Assembly (NCBI RefSeq): GCF_001652265.1
Contig: NZ_LWBS01000108.1
Location: 56,744-120,743, forward strand
Reading direction: 5' to 3'
DNA from: Rhizobium leguminosarum
GTDB lineage: Bacteria; Pseudomonadota; Alphaproteobacteria; Rhizobiales; Rhizobiaceae
DNA length: 64,000 nt
Every line of letters starts with the position of its first letter. Positions within the stretch are counted from its first letter, which is position 1. The position numbers were made by a program, and so were the translations under genes. Positions 54,136 through 62,811 of the stretch are shown here, in pieces. Under the pieces are notes generated by a model that saw nothing but the letters and a program-made list of their open reading frames with translations, made no database searches and was not told the DNA's origin.

Positions 54136-55455
54136 ATGAACGGCATTTTCCGCAGCGGAAAAATCAACGCGGCATCTCTGAGCCGCCGCTCTTTCATCGC
54201 ATCGACCGTGGCGAGTGGTGCGGCGCTGGCGCTTTCCGGCCGCACGGCCTTTGCTCAAAGCAGCGATACGCTGAAGGTCGGCTTCATCAGCCCGCGCACC
54301 GGCCCCCTCGGCGGCTTCGGCGAAACGGACGGCTACGTGCTCGAACTGGCGCGCAAGGCGCTGGCGAACGGCCTGCAGGCGGGCGGCAAGACCTGGAAGG
54401 TGGAGATTCTCGACCAGGACACCCAGTCGGATCCCTCGCGCGCCGGCCAGTTGGCGAAGGATCTCATCAACAACCAGGCGATCGACCTGATGCTTGCCGT
54501 CTCGACGCCAGAAACCATCAATCCGGTGGCCGATGCCTGCGAAGCGGCCGGCATTCCCTGCCTTTCGACGGTCATGCCTTGGGAAGCCTGGTATTTCGGC
54601 CGCGGCGCCAAGCCGGGCGCACCCTCGCCGTTCAAGTGGACCTATCATTTCGGCTTCGGCGTCGAAGAGTTCCACAAGGCCTATGTTTCGCAGTGGAACC
54701 TGATCGAGACCAATAAGAAGGTCGGCGTCATGTATCCCAACGACGCCGATGGCAATGCGATCCGCACCCATCTGGCGCCAGCGCTCGCCAAGGCCGGCTT
54801 CACCATAGTCGATCCGGGAGCCTATGAAACCGGAACCACCGACTTTACCGCGCAGATCGCTCTCTTCAGACAGGAGGGCGTGGAGATCTTCAACTCGTTC
54901 CCGATACCGCCCGACTTCGCCGCCTTCTGGCGTCAGGCCGCGCAGCAGGGCCTCACCCAGCAGATCAAGATCTGCCAGATCGCCAAGACGGGCCTGTTTC
55001 CGTCTGACATCGAGGCGCTCGGCGACCTCGGCCTGAACATCGGCAGCGCCGCCTACTGGCACAAGGCCTTCCCCTACAAATCCACGCTCACAGGCGTATC
55101 GGGAACCGAACTCGCCGATGGCTATGAAACGGCCAGCGGCAAGCAGTGGACGCAGCAGCTCGGCGCCAGCCTTGCGCTTCTCGACGCCGGCTTCGACGCG
55201 CTGAAGGCCAGCGCCGACGTCAAGAGTAAGGAGGCCGTCGCCAAGGCGATCAGCACGCTGAAGACCACCACCATCGCCGGCAAGGTCGATTTCACCAGCG
55301 GCCCGGTCGCCAACGTCTCTCCCGGGCCGATCATCGGCACGCAATGGGTGAAAGCGCCGGAGGGCTCGAAATTCGCGCTCGACTACGTCGTCACCGAAAA
55401 CGCCACCGACCCCAATGTCCCGGTCGGCGCCAAGCTCACCGCCTACAACGGATAA
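54136..55455 (+). CDS. HAAT-family ABC transporter substrate-binding protein
   Basis: A 439-residue periplasmic-binding protein of the branched-chain amino acid (HAAT) type. The leader SLSRRSFIASTVASGAALAL has a twin-arginine motif, so Tat export is likely, with cleavage near AFA (residue ~40). The mature part has KVGFISPRTGPLGGFGETDGY. In aromatic operons such proteins bind hydroxycinnamates or phenolic acids (as CouP). It heads the four transporter genes that follow it. GAGGGAGG precedes the ATG. Confidence 0.87.
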   Translation: MNGIFRSGKINAASLSRRSFIASTVASGAALALSGRTAFAQSSDTLKVGFISPRTGPLGGFGETDGYVLELARKALANGLQAGGKTWKVEILDQDTQSDPSRAGQLAKDLINNQAIDLMLAVSTPETINPVADACEAAGIPCLSTVMPWEAWYFGRGAKPGAPSPFKWTYHFGFGVEEFHKAYVSQWNLIETNKKVGVMYPNDADGNAIRTHLAPALAKAGFTIVDPGAYETGTTDFTAQIALFRQEGVEIFNSFPIPPDFAAFWRQAAQQGLTQQIKICQIAKTGLFPSDIEALGDLGLNIGSAAYWHKAFPYKSTLTGVSGTELADGYETASGKQWTQQLGASLALLDAGFDALKASADVKSKEAVAKAISTLKTTTIAGKVDFTSGPVANVSPGPIIGTQWVKAPEGSKFALDYVVTENATDPNVPVGAKLTAYNG

Positions 55456-55461
55456 CGCACA

Positions 55462-56217
55462 GTGCTGCAGCGGGAAGCTCAAAGACGGCCGGGGGAAGCC
55501 TTTCTCTCGGCCAAGGGGATCCACAAGCGGTTCGGCGCGCTCGTGGTGCTGGAGAATCTGGATTTTTCCATGGGCGATGGCGAGGCGATCGGCATTGTCG
55601 GGCCGAACGGCGCCGGCAAGACGACCCTGCTCAGCGTGCTCGCCGGCGCCTTCCCGCCGAATGCGGGAAGCATCACCTTCGACGGCGTCGACGTCACAAG
55701 CCGGACGGCAGCGGAACGCTGCCGCTCCGGGCTCGTCCGGACCCATCAGATTCCCAAACCCTTCGGCGGCATGACGACCTTCGAAAATGTCTTCGTCGCC
55801 GCATCGCACGGCAATGCCGCAAGCCGCGACGAGGCCTATGAGCGCGTGGTGGATTCGCTTTCGCTCTGCGGCATGCTGGGCGTCGCCAACCGCCCGGCCG
55901 ACACGCTCGGCCTGCTGGACCGCAAACGCCTGGAGCTTGCCCGTGCGCTTGCCACGCAGCCGAGGCTGCTGCTGCTCGACGAGATCGGCGGCGGCCTGAC
56001 CGATGGCGAGGCGAGCGAGCTGGTGGAGACCATCCTCGGATTGCGCCGCCGCGGCATCGGCATCGTCTGGATCGAGCATATCGTTCATATCCTGCTGCAG
56101 GTGGCGGAGCGGCTGATCTGCATGGACGCCGGCAGGATCATCGCCGATGGCCAACCGAAAACGGTCATGAGCGATGCGGAAGTGGTCAAGGCCTATCTCG
56201 GAGGGACACCCGCATGA
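55462..56217 (+). CDS. HAAT-type ABC transporter ATPase (LivG-like)
   Basis: A 251-residue ATPase with Walker A GPNGAGKTTL, Walker B LLLLDEIGGGL, and the LivG-type HQIPKPFGGMTTFENV. The usual LSGG signature is replaced: the segment before the Walker B reads TLGLLDRKRLELARAL, a known LivG variation. The start is GTG 55462, 6 bases past the binding-protein stop. It overlaps the next ATPase gene by 4 bases. Confidence 0.87.
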   Translation: MLQREAQRRPGEAFLSAKGIHKRFGALVVLENLDFSMGDGEAIGIVGPNGAGKTTLLSVLAGAFPPNAGSITFDGVDVTSRTAAERCRSGLVRTHQIPKPFGGMTTFENVFVAASHGNAASRDEAYERVVDSLSLCGMLGVANRPADTLGLLDRKRLELARALATQPRLLLLDEIGGGLTDGEASELVETILGLRRRGIGIVWIEHIVHILLQVAERLICMDAGRIIADGQPKTVMSDAEVVKAYLGGTPA

Positions 56218-56942
56218 GCCTTCTCTCCATCCGCGACCTCGACGTCCGCCACGGCCTCCTCCAGGCGGTGCGCGGCGTCAGTTTCGATCTTGCCAAGGGC
56301 GAGGTGCTGGCGCTGGTCGGCGCAAATGGCGCGGGCAAGACGACGCTGCTCAGATCGATCGCCGGCGCCCATCTGCCATCCTCCGGCCGCGTCCTTCTCA
56401 ACGATGAAGATCTGGCCGCCGTCCCGTCCCACAAGCGGATCGCCAAGGGCATCGCCCTGGTGCCGGAAGGCCGGCGGCTGTTTTCTCAGATGACGGTGGA
56501 GGAGAACCTGCTTCTCGGAAAGAGTTCCGGCCGCAAGGGCGAGTGGAGCATCGACCGCGTCCTCGACGCCTTTCCGAACCTGAAACCCCGCCGTCACGCC
56601 AAGACAGGACATCTTTCGGGCGGGGAACAGCAGGCGACCGCCATCGCCCGGGCGCTGATGAGCAATCCCGATATTCTTCTCCTGGATGAGGTCTCGCTCG
56701 GGCTTTCGCCTCTGGTCGTCGATCGCGTCTATGCCCAGTTGCAGGCGCTGCTCACCTCGGGAACGACCATCGTGCTCGTCGAGCAGGATCTCGCCCGCGC
56801 CATGAGTGTCGCAAGCCGTGTCATCTGCATGCTGGAAGGGCGCATCGTCCTCGACAGGCCGGCCGCCGCCGTCACGCGCGAGCACGTCACCCAGGCCTAT
56901 TTCGGATTGCACCGGACAGCCGGCGAAAGGAGCGCATCGTGA
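56214..56942 (+). CDS. HAAT-type ABC transporter ATPase (LivF-like)
   Basis: A 242-residue ATPase with Walker A GANGAGKTTL, signature LSGGEQQATAIARAL, Walker B ILLLDEVSLGL and the LivF-like LVPEGRRLFSQMTVEENL. It forms a heterodimer with the LivG-like ATPase. Both ends overlap neighbours by 4 bases, showing translational coupling. Confidence 0.88.
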   Translation: MSLLSIRDLDVRHGLLQAVRGVSFDLAKGEVLALVGANGAGKTTLLRSIAGAHLPSSGRVLLNDEDLAAVPSHKRIAKGIALVPEGRRLFSQMTVEENLLLGKSSGRKGEWSIDRVLDAFPNLKPRRHAKTGHLSGGEQQATAIARALMSNPDILLLDEVSLGLSPLVVDRVYAQLQALLTSGTTIVLVEQDLARAMSVASRVICMLEGRIVLDRPAAAVTREHVTQAYFGLHRTAGERSAS

Positions 56943-57853
56943 TCAACACCCTGCTCCAGGGCATCCTGCTCGGCGGCTACTACGCCGTAATCGCCTGCGG
57001 ACTGTCCTTCATGTTCTCGGTCATGCGGATCATCAATCTCGCGCATGGCAGCCTGGCGGTCGCAGCCGCTTACGGGCTGTGGCTGCTCGCCGCCAAAGCC
57101 GGCATTCCGCCCTTCGCCGGCCTGCTGATCGTGCTGCCGGTCATGGCGGCCGCCGGCTGGCTGCTGCAGCGCTTCATTCTGGAGCGCAGCGCCCGCGGCG
57201 GCACGCTTCTGCCGATCCTGACGACCTTCGGCCTGTCGATCGTCATCGACAACCTGCTGTTCGAGCAGTTCGGCGCCGACACCCGCTCGCTCGCGCCGTT
57301 CATCGGCAACCTGTCCTACGCATCCTGGCAACTGCCGGGCCACATCTTCGTCGGCAAGCTTGCCGTGATGATGATGGTGACGGCAATCCTTATTCTCGGC
57401 GGGCTGCAGTTCTTCCTGAGCCGCTTTGCGCTCGGTCGCTCGATCCGCGCCACGGCCGAAGATCCCGATACGGCGGGGCTGGTCGGCATCGACGCCCGCA
57501 GGGTAAACGCCGTCGCCACCGCGATCACCATGGTCACGGTCGGGATCGCCGGTGCTTTTCTCGGGATGCAGGCAACCTTCAGCCCCTATGCCGGAGCCCC
57601 GCAGCTTCTCTTCGCCTTCGAGGCGGCCGTCATCGGCGGAGCGGGATCGCTATGGGGCACACTTGCCGGCGGCATCGTTCTCGGTCTTGCCCAATCGCTC
57701 GGCGCCCAATTGCATCCGCAAGGCTTCCTGATCGGCGGCCATGCCGTGTTCCTGCTGGTGCTTTTCGTCAGGCTATCCCGGTTCGGCACGCCGGTTCCCG
57801 ACAAACTTGGCGCCTCTCTCAAATTGCGCGCCCGTCTCCGGAGACCGACATGA
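56939..57853 (+). CDS. HAAT-type ABC transporter permease (LivH-like)
   Basis: A 304-residue membrane protein with about eight hydrophobic segments and LivH features (GILLGGYYAVIACGLSFMFSVMRIINLAHG at the start; GRSIRATAEDPDTAGLVGI in the coupling loop). GTG 56939 overlaps the LivF-like stop. It pairs with the LivM-like permease encoded next. Confidence 0.88.
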   Translation: MINTLLQGILLGGYYAVIACGLSFMFSVMRIINLAHGSLAVAAAYGLWLLAAKAGIPPFAGLLIVLPVMAAAGWLLQRFILERSARGGTLLPILTTFGLSIVIDNLLFEQFGADTRSLAPFIGNLSYASWQLPGHIFVGKLAVMMMVTAILILGGLQFFLSRFALGRSIRATAEDPDTAGLVGIDARRVNAVATAITMVTVGIAGAFLGMQATFSPYAGAPQLLFAFEAAVIGGAGSLWGTLAGGIVLGLAQSLGAQLHPQGFLIGGHAVFLLVLFVRLSRFGTPVPDKLGASLKLRARLRRPT

Positions 57854-58875
57854 CCGTTCTCTCCAACGGAATATCGATAGAGCGCTGGACAAAGTCGTCG
57901 CGGGTGGCGCTGGGTTCGATGGCCGCGGTGCTCGCCCTGCTGATGTTTGCCCCCGCTGTGCTCGGCGCCGGCGCGATCGACCGGATGACGGCCCTGTTCA
58001 TCTACGTGATCCTTGCCGCCATGTGGAATGCGCTTGCCGGTTTCGGCGGGCTGGTCTCGGTCGGCCAGCAGGTGTTCTTCGGCCTCGGCGCCTATTTCAC
58101 CATCCGGCTTGCGGATGCGGGGCTCAATCCCTTCGTCGCGCTGTTTGCCGCCGCGATCGTGACCGGCATGCTGTCGATCCCGCTGTCGCTGTTCATGCTG
58201 CGTCTGAAGGGCGGCGAGTTCGCGATCGGCATGTGGGTGATATCAGAACTTGCCCATCTGCTGGTCAACCTCGACCGGCTGATCCAGGGGGAAACGGGAA
58301 CCTCGCTGATCTCGCTCAATGTCTATGATAGCGGCACGCGGCGGGCAACGATCTACTGGCTGGCCTTGACGGCCATGGCCGCCCTGCTCGGCGCCCTCTT
58401 CATGCTGATGCGCAGCCGTGCAGGTGCGGCCATGCAGGCGATCCGCGACAATGAGGAGGCGGCGACCTCGGTCGGTGTGCGCGTGATCGCAACCAAGAGG
58501 CTGCTCTTCGTGCTCGCAGCCTTCGGTATCGCGGTTGCCGGAGGCCTGTGGCTGGCGACCGCCACGACCTTCCAGCCGAAAACCTATTTCAGCGTTCAAT
58601 GGACGGCCTACATGATCTTCATGGTGCTGGTCGGCGGGATCGGCAAGTTCGAAGGCGCGATCCTCGGCGCCATCCTGTTCTTCGTGATCGAGACCGTCTT
58701 TGGCGGCGCCGGCGTCTGGTACCTGATCGGCCTCGGCGCCACCGCCGTCATTTTCTCGCTCTACCTGCCGCGCGGCCTTTGGGGCGAAGTCGAGCGCCGC
58801 TTCGATTTTCAACTTCTGCCCGTCGGCTACCGACTGAAATTGCCCGGTCCGACCAAGATCCAATGGAAAGAATGA
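57850..58875 (+). CDS. HAAT-type ABC transporter permease (LivM-like)
   Basis: A 341-residue membrane protein. It has the LivM core AAMWNALAGFGGLVSVGQQVFFGLGAYF and coupling loop AIRDNEEAATSVGVRVIATKR. ATG 57850 overlaps the previous stop by 4 bases. A longer in-frame start at 56806 would overlap two genes and is rejected. With the binding protein and ATPases it completes one importer, probably for an aromatic acid. Confidence 0.88.
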   Translation: MTVLSNGISIERWTKSSRVALGSMAAVLALLMFAPAVLGAGAIDRMTALFIYVILAAMWNALAGFGGLVSVGQQVFFGLGAYFTIRLADAGLNPFVALFAAAIVTGMLSIPLSLFMLRLKGGEFAIGMWVISELAHLLVNLDRLIQGETGTSLISLNVYDSGTRRATIYWLALTAMAALLGALFMLMRSRAGAAMQAIRDNEEAATSVGVRVIATKRLLFVLAAFGIAVAGGLWLATATTFQPKTYFSVQWTAYMIFMVLVGGIGKFEGAILGAILFFVIETVFGGAGVWYLIGLGATAVIFSLYLPRGLWGEVERRFDFQLLPVGYRLKLPGPTKIQWKE

Positions 58876-58915
58876 GCCGGCTTGCTTCTGGATTCTCTCG
58901 CGAAAGGGGACGTTC

Positions 58916-59701
58916 ATGCTTTTTGGTAAGGCAATCCTGGTGACCGGCGTGGCTTCCGGCATCGGCGCTCGCACGGCGGAATTGGCCGGCCAGATGGGTG
59001 CCGAGGTCATCGGCGTCGATGTGCGCGAACCTGCCAGTGGAAGTGCCGCCTTCATCAAGGGTGACCTCTCCACAGCATCAGGCGTTGCCGAGATCGTCGC
59101 GCAACTTCCAGCCCGGCTCGATGCGCTCGCCAATGTCGCCGGCCTTTCCGGCAGCACCGGCGTCGCCTCAACGCTTGCCGTCAATTTCTATGGGCTTCGT
59201 GCCCTGTCCGAAGCCGTGGCGCCCCGCCTGCGCGAAGGCGGGGCCATCGTCAATGTCGCCTCGATCGCCGGCTACGGCTGGCGCGCCAATCTCGAGCGGG
59301 CAAAGTCCCTGACATCAATCGAAGGCTTTCCCGACGTGGCGGCAGTTGTCGCTGAGCACGATCTCAAGAATGAGGAAGGTTACCCGCTCTCCAAGGAGCT
59401 GCTGCTGCTCTGGACCATGCGGGCAGCCCACCAGCCGCTGTTCAAGAACCGCGGCATCCGGGTCAATGCGGTCAGTCCCGGGCCGGTGGAAACGCCGATC
59501 CTCAAGCAGTTCCGCGCCGTACTCGGCGACGCCAGGGTCGACAGCGACATTACCCGCGTCGGCCGCGCCGGCACCTCCGCCGATATCGCACCCGCCGTGC
59601 TCTTCCTCTGCTCGGATGGAGCACGCTGGATCAACGGCGCCAATCTTGCCGCCGACGGCGGCCTCGAAGCTTCCATCAATGCCGAAGTCCTCGGCTTCTA
59701 G
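58916..59701 (+). CDS. Short-chain dehydrogenase, coniferyl-alcohol dehydrogenase-like
   Basis: A 261-residue SDR. NAD motif TGVASGIG, the YxxxK motif YPLSKELLLL (residues ~163-167), and the C-terminal PGPVETPIL. The protein resembles coniferyl-alcohol dehydrogenases such as CalA and 3-alpha-hydroxysteroid dehydrogenases. In this operon it most likely oxidises coniferyl alcohol to coniferyl aldehyde, the substrate of the aldehyde dehydrogenase at 38966-40405. AAAGGGGA precedes the ATG. Confidence 0.82.
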   Translation: MLFGKAILVTGVASGIGARTAELAGQMGAEVIGVDVREPASGSAAFIKGDLSTASGVAEIVAQLPARLDALANVAGLSGSTGVASTLAVNFYGLRALSEAVAPRLREGGAIVNVASIAGYGWRANLERAKSLTSIEGFPDVAAVVAEHDLKNEEGYPLSKELLLLWTMRAAHQPLFKNRGIRVNAVSPGPVETPILKQFRAVLGDARVDSDITRVGRAGTSADIAPAVLFLCSDGARWINGANLAADGGLEASINAEVLGF

Positions 59702-59724
59702 TTTTTGTCCCCAGGAGATCTCCG

Positions 59725-61176
59725 ATGAATATTTCCCTCCTCATAAACGGCGCCGACCGTGCAGCCTCCGGCGGCCGGACCTTTGATCGCATCGATCCCT
59801 TCACCGAGAAGCTCGCAAGCCGCGCCGCCGCAGCAGGCCTGGACGACGTTGCCGCGGCCGCCGACGCCGCCGCCGCCGCCGCCGCCTTCGGCGCCTGGTC
59901 GAAGACCGGCCCCGGCCAGCGCCGAGCGATCCTGATGAAGGCCGCCGATATCATGGATTCCAAGGTCGGCGAGTTTACCCGGCTGATGATCGAGGAGACG
60001 GGCGCAACCGCGCCCTGGGCCGGCTTCAATGTCATGCTCGCCGCCAACATCCTGCGCGAGGCCGGCGCCATGACGACTCAGATATCAGGCGAAATCATCC
60101 CTTCCGACAAGCCGGGCACGCTCGCCATGGGCGTTCGCCAGGCTGCGGGCGTCTGCCTGGCAATTGCCCCCTGGAACGCGCCGGTCATCCTCGCCACCCG
60201 CGCCATCGCCATGCCGATCGCCTGCGGCAATACCGTCGTCCTCAAGGCATCCGAACAATGCCCCGGCACGCACCGGCTGATTGCGACAGTGCTGACCGAG
60301 GCCGGCCTGCCGGCCGGCGTCATCAACGTCCTCACCAACGCGCCGGAGGATGCGCCTGAGATCGTCACCGCGCTGATTGCTCATCCGGCCGTCAAGCGCG
60401 TGAACTTCACCGGCTCGACCAAGGTCGGCAAGATCATCGCCGAGACGTGCGGCAAATATCTCAAGCCTGCCCTTCTCGAACTCGGCGGCAAGGCGCCGCT
60501 GGTTATCCTCGACGACGCCGATATCGACGGTGCCGTCAATGCCGCCATTTTCGGCGCCTTCATGCACCAGGGCCAAATCTGCATGTCGACGGAGCGCATC
60601 ATCGTCGACGAGACGATCGCCGACCAGTTCGTCGCCAAACTGGCCGCCCGCGCCAGCCAACTGCCGGCCGGCGATCCGCGCGGCCACGTCGTTCTCGGTT
60701 CGCTGATCAGCCTCGACGCAGCGAAGAAAATGGAGGAGCTGATTGCCGATGCGACGGCCAAGGGGGCAAAGCTCGTGGCCGGCGGCAAGCGCTCGGGCAC
60801 CGTGGTCGAGGCGACGCTGCTCGATCACGTCACGTCCGAGATGCGCGTCTATGCGGAAGAATCCTTCGGCCCGGTGAAACCGATCATTCGCGTCTCCGGT
60901 GAAGAAGAAGCCATCCGCATCGCCAACGACACCGAATACGGCCTGTCCTCCGCCGTCTTCAGCCGGAATGTCCAACGGGCAATGGCGGTTGCGGCACGGA
61001 TCGAATCCGGCATCTGCCACATCAATGGCCCGACGGTGCACGACGAGGCGCAAATGCCCTTCGGCGGCGTCAAGGGCAGCGGCTACGGCCGTTTCGGCGG
61101 CAAGGCGGCGATCGCCGAATTTACCGACCTGCGGTGGATCACGGTCGAGGATTCCTCTCAGCACTATCCCTTCTGA
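59725..61176 (+). CDS. Vanillin-dehydrogenase-like aldehyde dehydrogenase (copy 2)
   Basis: A 483-residue aldehyde dehydrogenase with MHQGQICMSTERIIV (catalytic Cys) and LELGGKAP (general base). It is the same length as copy 1 (52611-54062) and clearly its paralogue. A GCC-rich stretch near 59865-59890 encodes an alanine run not present in most relatives. It starts 23 bases after the SDR gene. Vanillin and p-hydroxybenzaldehyde are likely substrates, possibly split between the two copies. Confidence 0.83.
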   Translation: MNISLLINGADRAASGGRTFDRIDPFTEKLASRAAAAGLDDVAAAADAAAAAAAFGAWSKTGPGQRRAILMKAADIMDSKVGEFTRLMIEETGATAPWAGFNVMLAANILREAGAMTTQISGEIIPSDKPGTLAMGVRQAAGVCLAIAPWNAPVILATRAIAMPIACGNTVVLKASEQCPGTHRLIATVLTEAGLPAGVINVLTNAPEDAPEIVTALIAHPAVKRVNFTGSTKVGKIIAETCGKYLKPALLELGGKAPLVILDDADIDGAVNAAIFGAFMHQGQICMSTERIIVDETIADQFVAKLAARASQLPAGDPRGHVVLGSLISLDAAKKMEELIADATAKGAKLVAGGKRSGTVVEATLLDHVTSEMRVYAEESFGPVKPIIRVSGEEEAIRIANDTEYGLSSAVFSRNVQRAMAVAARIESGICHINGPTVHDEAQMPFGGVKGSGYGRFGGKAAIAEFTDLRWITVEDSSQHYPF

Positions 61177-61195
61177 GCCGGTTTGACAGGCTTCA

Positions 61196-61229
61196 CCGTG
61201 CCACGACGCCATTTGCGGTCGTGGCACGG
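61196..61229 (+). terminator. Terminator after the aromatic-uptake operon
   Basis: CCGTGCCACGAC (61196-61207) and GTCGTGGCACGG (61218-61229) form a perfect 12-base stem around 10 bases, starting 19 bases after the last stop codon of the operon. No U-tract follows, but the stem is strong and positioned as expected. Confidence 0.65.
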
Positions 61230-61427
61230 CCTGTGCACAGACCGCAAAAGGGATTTCGCACCGCCCTTAGGAAGATGCTTCAGCGCTTCGGTATGGTGTG
61301 GGCCGCGAAATGGCCCGGTGCCTGTTTGAAAAGGTTCCAGGACCTGTTCTCGGGCTCCAGTCCGGAACCAAAACCTTGTCACGCGTATTCGGTCGAGAAT
61401 GGCTTTCGACCTTATGCGGGTGAGCAA

Positions 61428-61775
61428 ATGGCCTTGCACATCAAACGAATTTACGAACCGAAAGACGGTAAGGACGGCATGCGCATCCTGGTCGACAGGC
61501 TATGGCCTCGGGGGTTGAACAAACAGGATGCAGCAGTCGATATCTGGTTGAAGGATATCGCGCCAAGCCCGGCGCTACGCCGTTGGTTCGGCCACGACCC
61601 CGCCAAATGGACCGAGTTTCAGCAGCGGTATCGGGACGAGCTGGAGAAGAACCCATCCGCCGTCGAGGAGTTGAAACGTCAGATCCGGCAAGAGGACGCG
61701 ACGCTTCTGTACGCTGCGAAAGACCTGCACCACAATCACGCTATCGTTCTTCAGCACTTCCTCGGCAAAGTCTGA
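61428..61775 (+). CDS. DUF488 family protein
   Basis: A 115-residue protein with IKRIYEPKDGKDGMRILVDRLWPRG near the N-terminus and LLYAAKDLHHNHAIVLQHFL near the C-terminus, both typical of DUF488. The biochemical role of the family is not known to me. ATG 61428 is chosen by alignment to the family start (MALHIKRIYEP); no strong ribosome-binding site is obvious. Longer frames upstream lack conserved content. Confidence 0.8.
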   Translation: MALHIKRIYEPKDGKDGMRILVDRLWPRGLNKQDAAVDIWLKDIAPSPALRRWFGHDPAKWTEFQQRYRDELEKNPSAVEELKRQIRQEDATLLYAAKDLHHNHAIVLQHFLGKV

Positions 61776-61913
61776 CCGCCGCCGATGATACACGCTCTCT
61801 CCGTGTCCGAAATTTCCGGGAACCTTTCCGACAAACCTGCATCCAATGTTCGCTTCCGAAGGCGCACCACCGTTGCCGCCGGAAGGCATTCGGTCACGAC
61901 ACAAGGGAGACAG

Positions 61914-62438
61914 ATGATGTTGAAACGAATTCTCGGCGCCACCCTGATGGCGGCATCGATCGGCACGACCTCGATCGCCGCCGATGCCAAGCCGACCGAT
62001 CCCCAGATCGCCCACATCGCCTATACGGCGGGACAGATCGATATCACCGCGGCTGAGCAGGCGTTGAAGAAGAGCAAGAATACCGACGTCATTGCATTCG
62101 CCAAAACCATGGAGCGCGACCACAAGGCTGTCAACGATCAGGCGCTCGCTCTCGTCAAGAAGCTGAAAGTGACACCCGAAGACAACCCCGTCAGCCAGTC
62201 CTTGTCGACACAGGCGACCAAGGAACTGACGACGCTGGAGGCGCTCGACGGCGCGGCGTTCGACAAGGCCTATGTCGAAAACGAAGTCGCCTATCACAAG
62301 TCGGTCAACGACGCGCTTGCCAACATCTTGATCCCGTCGGCTCAGAACAAAGATCTCACGTCGCTGCTGAAAACGGGCCTGGCCCTGTTCAAGGAACATC
62401 AGATGCATGCCGAGCATCTGGCTTCCACGATCAAATAG
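61914..62438 (+). CDS. DUF4142 periplasmic protein
   Basis: A 174-residue protein with a signal peptide (MMLKRILGATLMAASIGTTSIAADA). The mature DUF4142 region is helical, with AEQALKKSKNTDVIAFAKTMERDH and EVAYHKSVNDAL, reminiscent of ferritin-like four-helix proteins. GGGAG precedes ATG 61914. It is followed 8 bases later by a cupredoxin gene and then an ECF sigma gene, a common envelope-stress type grouping in rhizobia. Confidence 0.85.
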   Translation: MMLKRILGATLMAASIGTTSIAADAKPTDPQIAHIAYTAGQIDITAAEQALKKSKNTDVIAFAKTMERDHKAVNDQALALVKKLKVTPEDNPVSQSLSTQATKELTTLEALDGAAFDKAYVENEVAYHKSVNDALANILIPSAQNKDLTSLLKTGLALFKEHQMHAEHLASTIK

Positions 62439-62446
62439 GCTGAGGA

Positions 62447-62767
62447 ATGGGCTCGCTCATGAAATCGCTCCCGCTGCTGTCTGCACTGCTTTGGGCGGGC
62501 GGCGGGGTTGCCTCGGCGGCGGACTATCAGATCACCATCACCGGCATGAAATTCGGCTCGCCGCCTGCCGAGCTGCATGTCGGCGATGTGGTCGTCTGGC
62601 GAAACGATGATATATTCAGGCACACGGCAACCGCTCGCGATAGGAACTTCGATATCGACCTGCCGCCGAAATCGGAAGGCCGCATGACTGTCGCCCAGGC
62701 GGGAGCGATTGATTTTTATTGTCGTTTTCATCCCGCCATGACGGGCAAACTGGACATCCGGCCGTAG
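62447..62767 (+). CDS. Cupredoxin (amicyanin/pseudoazurin-like blue copper protein)
   Basis: A 106-residue protein. A signal peptide (cleavage near VASAAD) precedes a single cupredoxin domain. Type 1 copper ligands are visible: the first His in DIFRHTATA and the C-x2-H-x2-M loop in YCRFHPAMTGKL. It probably carries electrons in the periplasm. The start may be ATG 62447 or ATG 62459; GAGGA lies directly before the first. Confidence 0.87.
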   Translation: MGSLMKSLPLLSALLWAGGGVASAADYQITITGMKFGSPPAELHVGDVVVWRNDDIFRHTATARDRNFDIDLPPKSEGRMTVAQAGAIDFYCRFHPAMTGKLDIRP

Positions 62768-62811
62768 GCCGGGCTCCAATTGACAGACGGGCAAGCAGAC
62801 GGAGAACTCCC

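Noticed and set aside
54115..56154. A 679-codon open frame on the minus strand opposite the HAAT binding protein and ATPase genes
   Set aside because: It is antisense to genes with clear domains and its product has the low-complexity, Asp/Arg/Gly-rich look of GC-rich shadow frames.
59865..59890. GCC trinucleotide run in the second vanillin-dehydrogenase-like gene
   Set aside because: It encodes a short alanine stretch in frame and looks like ordinary GC-rich low complexity, not a regulatory repeat.
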